Assembly: GCA_019635535.1 (NCBI GenBank)
Contig: JAHBZH010000001.1
Coordinates: forward strand, 1,516,995-1,580,994
Direction of reading: 5' to 3'
Source of the DNA: Sphingomonas sp.
GTDB lineage: Bacteria > Pseudomonadota > Alphaproteobacteria > Sphingomonadales > Sphingomonadaceae
DNA: 64,000 bases
The translations under genes were made by a program, and so were the position numbers. The notes under the pieces are model-generated. The model was not told the DNA's origin and ran no database searches. It was given only the letters and a program-made list of their open reading frames with translations. Shown one piece after another: positions 27,261 to 35,835 of this stretch; the stretch's first letter is position 1; every line of letters starts with the position of its first letter.

Positions 27261-28902
27261 GCGTACCGCCCGGACGGCGCTGACCGTCCTCCTCGCCGCG
27301 ACGGCCGTCACGGCCGCACAGGCGCGCGGCGACGCGCGCTCGCCGCTCACTGTTTATGCCCAGGCACGCACCGCCGCTTCGGCCGGTGCGCGCGAACGGG
27401 CCAGTGCGGATTATGCCGCAGCCCTTGCCGCCGCACCGGACAATGTGGTGGTCGCCGGCCCGGCGCTCGGCCATGCCGTCGCCGTCGGGGACTGGCCGTT
27501 GGCGATGCGCGCCGTCAGGGTGCTGGAGCGGGCCGACGCGCTCTTGCCCGACGCGCGCTTCCTGCTCGCCGCCGACGCCTTCCGCGCGCGCGACTGGCGC
27601 GCCGCCGCTGCGCAGGTGGATGCGATCGAGCGCGACCGGTTGTTCGCCTTCACCGTTCCGGTGCTGCGCGCCTGGATCGCGCTCGGTTCGGGGCGCGGCG
27701 ATCCGCTGGCGCCGCTCGCGGTCGCGCAGGGCGAGATGGCCGAAGTCTATGTCGCCGAGCATCGCGCGTTGATCCGGCTCGCTACCGGCCGCGCCGGCGC
27801 GGACGAACTGGACGGCCTGATCGCGGGCGCCGGACCGCGCGCGATGCGGGTCCGTATCGCCGCCGCCGCGACGCTTGCCCGCCGCGACCGCGCGGCCGCG
27901 CTGGCGCTGCTCGACGGCAATGCCGGCCCGATCCGCGCCGCCCGCGCGCTGGTCGAAGCGCGCCGGCCCGTTTCCGGCGCGATCCTGACGCCGCAGGAAG
28001 GCATGGCGGAATTGCTGCTGCGCCTCGCCGTCGATCTCAACGCGCCGGAGCTGACCTCCGTCGCCGCCACCTTCGCGCGCATTGCGACCTGGCTGGCGCC
28101 CGGCAACGGCGAGGCGTGGATCGTCGCGGCGGACTATGCCGGCCGGCAGGATCGCCATGCCGACGCGGTGGCGATGCTCGCCTATGTCCGCGCCGGCGAT
28201 CCCTATGCCGAAGCCGCCTTCGATCGGCGCGTCCGCATGCTGATCGACGGCAACGAGAAGGACGAGGCGCTGCGCCAGGCCGAGGGGGCGGTCGCCGCCG
28301 GCGGCTCGTCGGCCGATCAGCTTCGCCTGGGCGAGGTGCTGATGAGCATGGATCGTCCGGCCGAGGCCGCCGCCGCCTTCGGGCGTGCGATCAGCCTCGC
28401 CGGCGACGGCCCGCAAGCCTATCCCGAATGGGCGCTCTGGCTGATGCGCGGCGGCGCGCACGATCAGGCGGACGAATGGCCGGAGGCCCGCGCCGCGCTG
28501 GAGCGCGCCTACACGTTGGCGCCGGACCAACCGCTGGTGCTCAACTATCTCGGCTATGCCCAGCTCGCCCGGCGCGAGAACCTGATCGAGGCGGAACGGC
28601 TGATCCGCGAGGCTCATGCCCGCGCACCGGACAATGCCGCGATCACGGACTCGCTGGGCTGGGCGCTGTTCCTGAAGGGCGAGCATGACGAGGGCATCGC
28701 CCTGCTCGAGCGGGCCGTCGAGGGCGAGCCCGCCGATGTCGAGATCAACGAGCATCTGGGCGACGCCTATTTTACGGTCGGCCGCCGTGCCGAGGCCCGC
28801 TTCGCCTGGCGCGCCGCGCGCGTCTACGCCGAAGGCGCGGACGCGGCGCGTCTCGACGCCAAGCTCGCCGGCGGCATGACCCCGGAGCTGGCGGCGCGCT
28901 GA
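27244..28902 (+). CDS. Exported TPR protein; start codon uncertain
   Basis: About 552 aa. A signal-peptide-like [20 protein letters not shown] is followed by TPR helices throughout; the clearest repeats are near the end ([60 protein letters not shown]). There is no in-frame ATG, GTG or TTG between 27109 and about 27440. I place the start at ATT 27244 because GGAGGAGG ends six nt before it and it keeps the signal peptide. The ATG at 27109 would overlap ETF-QO by 152 nt. The stop overlaps ispE by 1 nt. Confidence 0.75.
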   Translation: MTPICRRTARTALTVLLAATAVTAAQARGDARSPLTVYAQARTAASAGARERASADYAAALAAAPDNVVVAGPALGHAVAVGDWPLAMRAVRVLERADALLPDARFLLAADAFRARDWRAAAAQVDAIERDRLFAFTVPVLRAWIALGSGRGDPLAPLAVAQGEMAEVYVAEHRALIRLATGRAGADELDGLIAGAGPRAMRVRIAAAATLARRDRAAALALLDGNAGPIRAARALVEARRPVSGAILTPQEGMAELLLRLAVDLNAPELTSVAATFARIATWLAPGNGEAWIVAADYAGRQDRHADAVAMLAYVRAGDPYAEAAFDRRVRMLIDGNEKDEALRQAEGAVAAGGSSADQLRLGEVLMSMDRPAEAAAAFGRAISLAGDGPQAYPEWALWLMRGGAHDQADEWPEARAALERAYTLAPDQPLVLNYLGYAQLARRENLIEAERLIREAHARAPDNAAITDSLGWALFLKGEHDEGIALLERAVEGEPADVEINEHLGDAYFTVGRRAEARFAWRAARVYAEGADAARLDAKLAGGMTPELAAR

Positions 28903-29723
28903 TGCGCGAAACCGCTTATGCCAAGATCAATCTCGCGCTCCATGTCCGGGCATGCGAGCCAGGAGGCTACCACCGGATCGAGACGATCTTCGCCTTCGCT
29001 GAAGACGGCGACGAACTCACCGTCGCCGAAGGAGACGGGCTGAGCCTCGCCGTCACCGGCCCGTTCGCCGGGGCGCTGGCGGGGGAGAGCGACAATCTCG
29101 TGCTGCGCGCCGCGCGGGCGCTGGCGGACAGGGCTGGAATCGAACCGGCAGCCGCGCTCACGCTCGACAAGCGCCTGCCGGTCGCGTCCGGCATCGGCGG
29201 CGGCTCGGCCGACGCGGCGGCGTCGCTGCGGCTGCTGCGCCGCTTCTGGAAGCTCGATATCGAGGATGCGGACCTCCGCGCCATCGCCGCCGGCCTCGGC
29301 GCCGACGTTCCCGCCTGCCTCGCCAGCCGTACGATGCGCGGCGAAGGGCGGGGCGACGAACTGACCCCGATCGACCTGCCCGGCCTCGCCGGCGCGCCGC
29401 TGCTGCTGGTCAATCCGCGCATCGCGCTCGCCACCGCGCCGGTGTTCAAGGCGTGGGACGGCGTGGATCGCGGGCCGCTCATCGATTGGAAGACGGGCCG
29501 CAACGATCTGGAAGCCGCGGCCCGCGCGCTGGTCCCGGAGATCGGCGCGGTGCTGGACGCGCTTGCGGGTGCAAAGGTCGCGCGCATGTCCGGCTCCGGC
29601 GCCACCTGCTTCGGCTTGTATGAAAGCGAAAGCGCGCGGGATGCCGCGTTTCATGATATGCAGGCGCGTCACCCCGGCTGGTGGATATTTGCCAGCCGCC
29701 TCCGTCCGGAGAAGACGACATGA
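28902..29723 (+). CDS. ispE: 4-diphosphocytidyl-2-C-methyl-D-erythritol kinase IspE
   Basis: A 273-aa GHMP kinase of the MEP isoprenoid pathway. PVASGIGGGSADAAA (93-107) is the ATP loop. Lys8 (YAKINL) and Asp135 (GLGADVPAC) match the catalytic pair. ARMSGSGATCFGLY near 230 is the third GHMP motif. The start overlaps the TPR gene by 1 nt (TGATG) and the end overlaps a tiny membrane-protein gene by 4 nt. Confidence 0.95.
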   Translation: MRETAYAKINLALHVRACEPGGYHRIETIFAFAEDGDELTVAEGDGLSLAVTGPFAGALAGESDNLVLRAARALADRAGIEPAAALTLDKRLPVASGIGGGSADAAASLRLLRRFWKLDIEDADLRAIAAGLGADVPACLASRTMRGEGRGDELTPIDLPGLAGAPLLLVNPRIALATAPVFKAWDGVDRGPLIDWKTGRNDLEAAARALVPEIGAVLDALAGAKVARMSGSGATCFGLYESESARDAAFHDMQARHPGWWIFASRLRPEKTT

Positions 29724-29860
29724 GTGTGGGCCAGATCGTTTCCATTGTTTTCCTGCTTGTCGTCGTCGTGCTCGTGCTGCGCGGTATCCGGGGTCACAAG
29801 CGGTCGGGCAACCTGGATGGCGGTCTTGATGGGAACTCCATCGCTGGCGACCCTTTCTAG
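29720..29860 (+). CDS. 46-aa single-pass membrane protein
   Basis: Reads MSVGQIVSIVFLLVVVVLVL followed by basic RGIRGHKRSG and a short polar tail ending GDPF. One helix, N-out/C-in by the positive-inside rule. The ATG overlaps the ispE TGA by 4 nt, which supports real translation as the last gene of the operon. Function unknown. Confidence 0.68.
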   Translation: MSVGQIVSIVFLLVVVVLVLRGIRGHKRSGNLDGGLDGNSIAGDPF

Positions 29861-29960
29861 GATCGACGACAAGGGCGATCGCGTCCCGGATGACCCGCCT
29901 CTCCCATTTCGGCACAGCTTTCCACGCCCGTTAACCATCGGAAAGCGCAGGATTTCGTCG

Positions 29961-29976
29961 TGGCACGCCTTTTGCT
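29961..29976 (+). promoter_or_regulatory. Sigma-54 (RpoN) -24/-12 promoter
   Basis: TGGCACGCCTTTTGCT matches the TGGCACG-N4-TTGCW consensus at every defined position. Transcription would begin near 29988. It lies in a gap with no annotated gene directly downstream; the next clear features are a terminator at 30069-30105 and the enoyl-CoA hydratase at 30143. Confidence 0.8.
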
Positions 29977-29987
29977 CCCGCGTCGGG

Positions 29988-30105
29988 AACGAGTCGAGGC
30001 ATGCTTGGCTATGCCGACATTCGCCCGCGGCCCCCGGCCTCCACCGGACGGGCGCCGCGGCCCCTCATGACCGGGCACCGCGGGCGCGGCGCCCGGTCTT
30101 TTTTT
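29988..30105 (+). ncRNA. Candidate sigma-54-dependent small RNA or leader
   Basis: The predicted transcript from the -24/-12 promoter to the terminator is about 118 nt, GC-rich, with several self-complementary blocks. An ATG at 30001 opens a frame (MLGYADIRPRPPASTG...) that runs through the terminator, so a leader peptide is an alternative reading. The start point is inferred from promoter spacing. Confidence 0.45.
30069..30105 (+). terminator. Rho-independent terminator
   Basis: GACCGGGC pairs with GCCCGGTC around a GC-rich loop, followed directly by seven T residues (30099-30105). Confidence 0.85.
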
Positions 30106-30142
30106 GGCGACAAGCCGGGCCGGGCGCGGCAACAGGCGGAGC

Positions 30143-30859
30143 ATGTTCACGCTCGCCATCGACGAGGGCGGCCTTGCCCGCCTGACCCTGGATCGTCCCG
30201 AGCGGCGCAACGCCATTCCGGCGTCCGCCTGGGCCGTGCTGGCCGAGCATGTCGGCGCGGCGCGCGCGGCGAGGGCGCTGGTCGTGGCCGGCGCGGGCGG
30301 CAGCTTCTGCGCCGGCGCGGATCTCGGCGATTTTCCGATGATGCTGGACGAGGCGGCGTGCTTTCGCCGCGCCATGCGTGCCGCGCTCGATGCGCTGCGC
30401 GATCTGCCGATTCCCACCGTCGCGCTGATCGACGGCGCCTGTTACGGCGCCGGCGTGGCGCTCGCCATGGCCTGCGATCTGAGGCTCGCCGGGGCGGATG
30501 CCCAATTCGCGATCACACCGGCGAAGATCGGCATCTCCTATCCGCAGGAGGACGTGCACCGGCTGGCCGAGCTGGTCGGGCCGGGGCAGGCGGCGCGGCT
30601 GCTGTTCACCGGCCTGTCGATCGATGGCGCCGAGGCCGCGCGGATCGGCCTGGTCGAGACGGTCGCCCCGCTGGCGGAGCGCGAGGCGGCGATCGAGGCG
30701 ATCCTCGCCAACGGCCCGGAAAGCCTCGTGACGCTGAAGCGCGCCATTCGCCTCGCTGGCGGCGGAGCGCGCACGGATGCAGGACAGGATCATCAGTTCG
30801 ACGCGCTGCTGGGCGGGGCGGAGCTGGCGCGCCGGCTCGAAGCGCGTCGGCGGCGCTAG
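30143..30859 (+). CDS. Enoyl-CoA hydratase/isomerase family protein
   Basis: A 238-aa crotonase-fold protein. NAIPASAW near the N-terminus, GGSFCAGADL (52-61) forming the first oxyanion element, and DGACYGAGVALAMACDLRLA (about 97-116) the second. PQEDVHRLAELVGPGQA follows, as in hydratases. The precise acyl-CoA substrate cannot be told. The ATG at 30143 follows AGGCGGAGC. The gene starts 38 nt after a strong terminator, so its own promoter probably lies upstream of or within that region. Confidence 0.87.
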   Translation: MFTLAIDEGGLARLTLDRPERRNAIPASAWAVLAEHVGAARAARALVVAGAGGSFCAGADLGDFPMMLDEAACFRRAMRAALDALRDLPIPTVALIDGACYGAGVALAMACDLRLAGADAQFAITPAKIGISYPQEDVHRLAELVGPGQAARLLFTGLSIDGAEAARIGLVETVAPLAEREAAIEAILANGPESLVTLKRAIRLAGGGARTDAGQDHQFDALLGGAELARRLEARRRR

Positions 30860-30873
30860 CGCGCTCTTCCTCT

Positions 30874-30896
30874 GTTCGCCCTGAGCCTGTCGAAGG
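30874..30896. repeat. Half of a dispersed palindromic repeat (left arm)
   Basis: GCCCTGAGCCTGTCGAAGG only, without its partner arm. A right arm occurs at 31690-31710, on the far side of three small genes. Confidence 0.78.
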
Positions 30897-30967
30897 AGTA
30901 TGTTTCAGTTTGATTTTGACGCTAGCCGCTCGCTTCCTATATGCTTAGCGGAAAGCATGGAGGCGAT

Positions 30968-31144
30968 ATGGGCCAGCACAAAGAAGAGATGGAGCAGTCG
31001 GCGGACAAGTGGCGAAAGGCAGCTGAGATTAATGGGTATCGCTGTATGATCTGCGGGGAGATTCCACCCTATGAAGAGCGAGAAATATACTTCGAGACGA
31101 AGCTGTGCGGCTATCACGCGCACACGGCTCAGAAAGACGACTGA
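30968..31144 (+). CDS. Small Cys/His-rich protein, unknown
   Basis: A 58-aa protein, MGQHKEEMEQSADKW..., with a possible zinc-binding set: Cys-Met-Ile-Cys about residue 26-29 and Cys-Gly-Tyr-His-Ala-His near 47-52. GGAGG four nt before the ATG at 30968 decides the start over an ATG nine codons upstream. Base use is more AT-rich than in neighbours. It overlaps the next gene by 1 nt (TGATG). Not a family I recognise. Confidence 0.68.
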   Translation: MGQHKEEMEQSADKWRKAAEINGYRCMICGEIPPYEEREIYFETKLCGYHAHTAQKDD

Positions 31145-31380
31145 TGCCCAAAGGTTCGCACGGAGAGAAGCACCCAGCCGACACCATCGGGCGCGCGGTG
31201 ATGATTGGCAAGATCGAGGATGAGCGCGACCCCATCCGCTCCGCTGCCGCCGAGCTTGGCAGCCGGGGTGGCCAAGCGCGTGCTCGGAAGCTCACGCGCG
31301 AAGAGAGATCACGAATTGCCAAGAACGCGGCTAATCGCCGGTGGGGGAAAGCCTATCTTGAGCCGGAAAGCGTGAAATAG
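31144..31380 (+). CDS. Small conserved basic protein with GGQARARKLT...RRW motif
   Basis: A 78-aa basic protein. The N-terminal part (HGEKHPADTIGRAVMIGKIE) and the C-terminal GSRGGQARARKLTREERSRI / AANRRWGK pattern match a hypothetical-protein family that I remember as common in alphaproteobacteria, often on mobile DNA. The C-terminal block is predicted helical and could bind nucleic acid. It is coupled to the preceding small gene. Confidence 0.72.
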   Translation: MPKGSHGEKHPADTIGRAVMIGKIEDERDPIRSAAAELGSRGGQARARKLTREERSRIAKNAANRRWGKAYLEPESVK

Positions 31381-31400
31381 TCTAGGAAGCGGGGCTGAAT

Positions 31401-31634
31401 ATGCGGAACTGGCAGTGGGAGAACATTATCGCGGCTGCGCTGCTTTCAGCCGGTATCGTGGTCGCGGCGCTTATTGCCGCGCCGCCTCGCTATGCAGCAT
31501 TCCAAATTGCCGACAATATCTACGGACGTTTGGACCGCACGACAGGAGACATCGTCCGATGTGCAGGCGACGTATGCCAGCGCCAGCCTGATCACAACGA
31601 TGACCCGCTAAGCCAGTTCCTGAATTCAAACTGA
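31401..31634 (+). CDS. Small membrane-anchored protein, unknown
   Basis: A 77-aa protein with one N-terminal helix (IIAAALLSAGIVVAALIAA, about 9-27), then a polar periplasmic part with two cysteines (VRCAGDVCQ) and a short hydrophilic tail. Third gene of the small island, 20 nt after the second. No function assigned. Confidence 0.65.
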   Translation: MRNWQWENIIAAALLSAGIVVAALIAAPPRYAAFQIADNIYGRLDRTTGDIVRCAGDVCQRQPDHNDDPLSQFLNSN

Positions 31635-31643
31635 GATACTACC

Positions 31644-31710
31644 GGCGAAGGGCTGTCTTTCTGTTGTCGATCGCAAGGAAGGGCAGGACTTCGACAGGCT
31701 CAGCCCGAAC
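31644..31710. repeat. Dispersed palindromic repeat, degenerate left arm
   Basis: The right arm is intact (GGACTTCGACAGGCTCAGCC), the left one reduced to GGCGAAGGGCTGTC. It closes the island of three small genes. Confidence 0.82.
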
Positions 31711-31756
31711 GGTATTCCTGTTTTGTCCAGTCCAAATGATCTCTAAGGTGCCCCCG

Positions 31757-32104
31757 ATGCGCCTGACTCTCCTCGCCATTCCCCTTTTCCTCGCCGGCTG
31801 CGGCGGGGCGGTACCGGCCGGGCAGGCGGACAGCGCCGATGCCGGGGACGGGCGGATCGAGTGCCGTCCGGAAGGGGCGGCGGAGTTCGCGCCGGTCTGC
31901 CTGCTGGAGCGCGCCGGCGAGACGCTGACCTTGCGCAAGCCGGACGGCGGTTTTCGCCGGCTGATCGTCACCACGGACGGGCGCGGTGTCGTCGCGGCGG
32001 ACGGGGCGGAGCCCGCGCGGGTTCGGGTGATCGGCGAAGGGCGGATCGAGGTGACGATCGGCGGCGACGCCTTCCGCCTGCCCGCCACCGTGCGCGCGCC
32101 ATGA
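31757..32104 (+). CDS. Predicted lipoprotein, unknown
   Basis: A 115-aa protein. The lipobox FLAGC lies at residues 11-15 after MRLTLLAIPLF, so it is likely lipid-anchored. The mature part has a Cys pair (RIECRPEG, PVCLLERA) and beta-type sequence. The ATG at 31757 is chosen to give a normal-length signal. The end overlaps nnr by 4 nt (ATGA), so the two are co-expressed. Confidence 0.75.
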   Translation: MRLTLLAIPLFLAGCGGAVPAGQADSADAGDGRIECRPEGAAEFAPVCLLERAGETLTLRKPDGGFRRLIVTTDGRGVVAADGAEPARVRVIGEGRIEVTIGGDAFRLPATVRAP

Positions 32105-33489
32105 CCGGCCGTACGATCCTGACCGCCGCCGAGATGCGCGCCGCCGAGGAAGCGGCGATCGCCGCCGGTACGCCGGTCGAAATACTGATGGAACGCGCCG
32201 GGATCGGTGCGGCCGAGGCGATCTGGCGCTATGCGGGACCGGTCCCCGCGCTGGTGCTGTGCGGACCCGGCAACAATGGCGGCGACGGCTATGTGATCGC
32301 CCGCGCGTTGGCCGCGCGCGGCGTGAAGGTGCGCGTTGCCGCGACGGGCGCGCCCAGGACGCCGGCGGCGAAGGCGGCGCGGGAAAGCTGGAACGGACCG
32401 GTCGAGGATATCGCCGGGGCGAAAGCCGCGCCGCTGCTGATCGACGCCTTGTTCGGAACCGGCCTGGCGCGGCCGCTGGATGAAAGCCTGTCCGCCCGCC
32501 TCGCGGAGCTGGTCGCCGAAGCGCGGATCGCCGTTGCCGTCGATCTGCCGAGCGGCGTCGCCACCGACGATGGCGCGATCCTTTCGCCTGTCCCCGATTT
32601 CGATCTCACCGTCACCTTCCAGACGCTGAAGCCCGCTCATCTCCTCCAGCCCGCCGCGCGCCATCTGGGCCGCGTCGTCGTCGCCGATATCGGCATCGTG
32701 GCGGCCGGTTCGCTCGGGACGGTCGAACGGCCGCGCCTCATCCCGCCCGGCCCGGATTCGCACAAATATGATCGCGGTTTCGTTCTCGCCTTCGGCGGCG
32801 ACCTGCGCGGCGCCAGCGCGCTGTCCGCCGTCGCTGCCTTGCGCGCCGGGGCCGGAGCGGTGCGGCTCGCCTCCGACAAGCCGCTGGGCGCGGTGCCGTT
32901 CGGGATCATGCAGGTGGGCGAGGACATGGTCGATCTGCTCGCCGACAAGCGGCTCGGCGCGGTCGTGTTCGGCCCCGGCATCATCCCGGGCGGGGAATCC
33001 GACGATCGGCTCGATCAATGCCTCGCCAGCGGATTGCCGCTGGTCCTCGACGCGGGCGCGATCACGCTGCTCGCGGAGCGCGGGCCCGAGCGGCTGCGCG
33101 ATCTGGAGCATATGGCGATCCTCACGCCGCATGGAGGCGAGTTCAAGCGCCTGTTCGGCGACGGGCAGGGTGACAAGATCGCCCGCGCCCGCGCCGCCGC
33201 CGCGCGGTCCGGCGCCGTCGTCGTCTTCAAGGGCGCCGACACCGTCATCGCCGCGCCGGACGGCCGCGCGGCGCTGGCCGCGGACGCGAGCTCCTGGCTG
33301 GCCACCGCCGGCTCGGGCGACGTGCTGGCCGGCGCGATCGCTGCGATGCGGGCGCGGGGGCTGGACGCCTATGAAGCCGCCATCGCCGGCGTCTGGCTGC
33401 ACGGCCGCGCCGCCCAGCGCGCGGGGCCGAACCTGATCGCCGACGATCTGCTCGAAGGGTTGCGCGGCGCGTTTATCGAATGTCTGTGA
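32101..33489 (+). CDS. nnr: Bifunctional NAD(P)H-hydrate epimerase / dehydratase
   Basis: A 462-aa fusion that repairs hydrated NAD(P)H. The N-terminal YjeF_N epimerase domain covers about 1-210 (GPGNNGGDGYVIAR at 58-71, DALFGTGL). The C-terminal YjeF_C/ribokinase-type dehydratase covers about 215-455 (HKYDRGFVLAFGG, ILTPHGGEF, TAGSGDVLAGAI). The start overlaps the lipoprotein stop, and the end overlaps the next gene by 10 nt. Confidence 0.94.
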   Translation: MTGRTILTAAEMRAAEEAAIAAGTPVEILMERAGIGAAEAIWRYAGPVPALVLCGPGNNGGDGYVIARALAARGVKVRVAATGAPRTPAAKAARESWNGPVEDIAGAKAAPLLIDALFGTGLARPLDESLSARLAELVAEARIAVAVDLPSGVATDDGAILSPVPDFDLTVTFQTLKPAHLLQPAARHLGRVVVADIGIVAAGSLGTVERPRLIPPGPDSHKYDRGFVLAFGGDLRGASALSAVAALRAGAGAVRLASDKPLGAVPFGIMQVGEDMVDLLADKRLGAVVFGPGIIPGGESDDRLDQCLASGLPLVLDAGAITLLAERGPERLRDLEHMAILTPHGGEFKRLFGDGQGDKIARARAAAARSGAVVVFKGADTVIAAPDGRAALAADASSWLATAGSGDVLAGAIAAMRARGLDAYEAAIAGVWLHGRAAQRAGPNLIADDLLEGLRGAFIECL

Positions 33490-34649
33490 ACGAAGGCGCG
33501 GAGATCGTCCGCCTCGCCGCGCGCGGGGACGGGGTGACGGCGGACGGCCGCCATGTGGCGATGGCTGCGCCCGGCGATCGTGTCGCGCCGGACGGGGCAG
33601 TAACGCCCGGCTCGCACCATGCCGATCCGCCCTGCCGCCATTTCCCGGAGTGCGGCGGCTGCCAGCTCCAGCATGTCGATGACGCGGCCTATCGCGACTA
33701 TCTGCAGGATCGGGTGGTCGCCGCGCTCGCCGCGCAGAATATGGCGGCGTCCGACATCCGCGAACCCCACCTCTCCCCGCCGCTCAGCCGCCGCCGCGCC
33801 AGTCTCAAGGCGGCGGGCGGCACGATCGGTTTCAACGCGGAAAAGAGCCACCGCATCGTTGACATGCGCGAATGTCATATCCTGCGGACCGAGCTGTTCG
33901 CCCTGGTCGCGCCGCTACGCCGGCTGCTCAACAAGCGGGCGAGCGCGTCGCTCACCCTGGCCGATCAGGGGGTGGACCTCTTGATCGAAGGCATCGCGGT
34001 CGAGGGTCTGGCGCGGACCGAGGCGATGGGCACCTTCGCCGCCGAACATCGTCTCGCCCGGCTCGCCGTCGACGACGGCTATGGCGCGCAGACCCTGTGG
34101 GAGCCCGAGCCGGTCACGGTGACGCTCGGCGGCGTGGCGGTCCCGCTGCCGCACGGCGCGTTCCTGCAGGCGACGGCGGACGGGGAGGCGGCGCTGGTTG
34201 CCGCCGTGCGCGAGGCGGTGGGAGAGGCGCGGCTCGTCGCCGACCTCTTCGCCGGCCTCGGCACCTTCGCGCTGGCGCTGGCGGGCCGCATCTATGCCGC
34301 CGAGGGCGCGCGCGACGCCGCGCTGGCGCTGAAAAACGCGGCCAATGCCGCCGGGCGCACCATCTTCGTCGACCATCGCGACCTGTTCCGCCGTCCGCTC
34401 GACGCCGCCGAGCTGAACCGGTTCGAAGCGGTCATACTCGATCCGCCCCGTGCCGGCGCGCGCGAGCAAGTCGAGGCGCTGGCCGCGTCGCAGGTGCCGG
34501 CCGTCGCGATGGTCTCGTGCAATCCCGCCACCTTCGCCCGCGATGCGAAGGCGCTGGCGGACGGCGGCTACCGGCTCGACTGGGTGCGCCCGGTCGGCCA
34601 GTTCCGCTGGTCCACCCATGTCGAGCTGGCGGCGCGCTTCTCGCGCTAG
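33480..34649 (+). CDS. Class I SAM-dependent RNA methyltransferase (RumA/TrmA type)
   Basis: A 389-aa enzyme of the m5U-forming group. The likely 4Fe-4S ligands are Cys52, Cys58, Cys61 and Cys132. DLFAGLGTF (255-263) binds SAM, ILDPPRAG lies at 319-326, and the catalytic nucleophile is Cys347 in MVSCNPATF. The N-terminal region is short for a TRAM domain. The target uridine (23S or tRNA) cannot be told from this sequence. Overlaps nnr by 10 nt. Confidence 0.91.
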   Translation: MSVNEGAEIVRLAARGDGVTADGRHVAMAAPGDRVAPDGAVTPGSHHADPPCRHFPECGGCQLQHVDDAAYRDYLQDRVVAALAAQNMAASDIREPHLSPPLSRRRASLKAAGGTIGFNAEKSHRIVDMRECHILRTELFALVAPLRRLLNKRASASLTLADQGVDLLIEGIAVEGLARTEAMGTFAAEHRLARLAVDDGYGAQTLWEPEPVTVTLGGVAVPLPHGAFLQATADGEAALVAAVREAVGEARLVADLFAGLGTFALALAGRIYAAEGARDAALALKNAANAAGRTIFVDHRDLFRRPLDAAELNRFEAVILDPPRAGAREQVEALAASQVPAVAMVSCNPATFARDAKALADGGYRLDWVRPVGQFRWSTHVELAARFSR

Positions 34650-34665
34650 CCGCCAGCGGGCCGGT

Positions 34666-35718
34666 TCAGTCGAACAGCTTGCCGAAGGCGCGCTTGGCGC
34701 GGGTCTTCCAGTGGCCGCGATGATAGGCGTCGCTGGCGAGGAGCGGCAGCACCGTCGTCGCCTCGGCGAACACCATCTGCTCGAGCGCGGTGGAGACCTT
34801 GCCCCAGCTCGCCGCCTCCTGGAGGGTGGAGGAGGAGCAGGCGCCGTCGCGCACGTCGGCGACGGTGATCTGCACCGCATATTTGTGCACCTCGACGTCG
34901 TCATGGCCGAGGATCTCGGCACACACGACCGTGTCCTGCACGAAATTCTTCGGCACGCCGCCGCCGATCATCAGGAGGCCGGTGGTGCCCGCCTTGATCT
35001 TGATGTCGGTCAGCTCGCGGAAATCGGCGATGCTGTCGATGGTAAGATAGGGCTTGCCCGCCTTCATCGCGTCTACCTGATGCTTGACGAGGCCGAAGCC
35101 CGCCGAGCTGTCGGTGAAGGCCGGGCAGAAGATCGGCACGTCATGCTCGAAAGCGAGCTTGACCAGGCTGTTGTCCTTCTTGCCGTGCGTCTGGAGATAA
35201 CGGCCCATCTCGCGGATGAACGCGCGGGAGCTGTAGGCCTTCGGCTCCAGCGTCTCGGCGATCTCGAAGATGGTGTGATCGACGTGCTGGAGCTGCTCCT
35301 CGTCGATATAGGTATCGTAGATCCGGTCGATATAGAGCGAGCGCAAGGTGTCGTCGTCCGGCACCTCGTTCGCCTGGTAATGCTTGAAGCCCAGCGCCTC
35401 CAGGAAATCCATGTCGACGATGGTGGCGCCGGTGGCGACGACGGCGTCGATCATGTTGTTGGCGAGCAGGTCGGCATAGAGGTCCATGCAGCCGCCCGCC
35501 GAGGTCGAGCCGGCGATCACCAGGATGACCGAGCAGTCCTTGTCGGCGAGCATCTGGTTGTAGATGTCGGTCGCCCGGCCGAGATCGCGGCTGGAGAAGC
35601 TCATCTTGCGCATCGATTCCACGATCGGGCGCGCGTCGAAGCTCTTGATGTCGATATGCTCGACTTGCGTCGCGAGCAGCTCCGCCTTGCGGGTGTCGTT
35701 CACGGGGGAGTCGGTCAT
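34666..35718 (-). CDS. Deoxyhypusine-synthase-like polyamine aminobutyltransferase
   Basis: A 350-aa bacterial DHS homologue. NAD-binding segments AGSTSAGGCMDLYADLL and VATGATIVDMDF are visible, and the lysine in EAASWGKV (Lys307 from this start) matches the catalytic Lys of DHS. Bacteria lack deoxyhypusine; such enzymes instead make homospermidine or 1,9-bis(guanidino)-5-azanonane. Its position just after an ornithine decarboxylase favours homospermidine from putrescine. The ATG at 35718 follows GGAGA; a TTG at 35730 is less likely. Confidence 0.86.
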   Translation of the reverse strand: MTDSPVNDTRKAELLATQVEHIDIKSFDARPIVESMRKMSFSSRDLGRATDIYNQMLADKDCSVILVIAGSTSAGGCMDLYADLLANNMIDAVVATGATIVDMDFLEALGFKHYQANEVPDDDTLRSLYIDRIYDTYIDEEQLQHVDHTIFEIAETLEPKAYSSRAFIREMGRYLQTHGKKDNSLVKLAFEHDVPIFCPAFTDSSAGFGLVKHQVDAMKAGKPYLTIDSIADFRELTDIKIKAGTTGLLMIGGGVPKNFVQDTVVCAEILGHDDVEVHKYAVQITVADVRDGACSSSTLQEAASWGKVSTALEQMVFAEATTVLPLLASDAYHRGHWKTRAKRAFGKLFD

Positions 35719-35735
35719 GTGGGTCTCCAATTCTT

Positions 35736-35816
35736 CGTCACCCCGGGCTTGACCCGGGGTCCACCTTCTTCAGCAAGGAAAAGAAAGGTGGATGCCGGCT
35801 CAAGTCCGGCATGACG
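35736..35816. repeat. Second class of dispersed inverted repeat (CACCCCGGGCTTGACCCGGGG type)
   Basis: Internal hairpin CCCCGGGCTTGACCCGGGG at the left and GCCGGCTCAAGTCCGGC at the right, with AAAGGTGG complementing CCACCTT between. It fills the gap between the decarboxylase and the DHS-like gene. Confidence 0.8.
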
Positions 35817-35835
35817 ATTGACTAATGAGTGGCCG

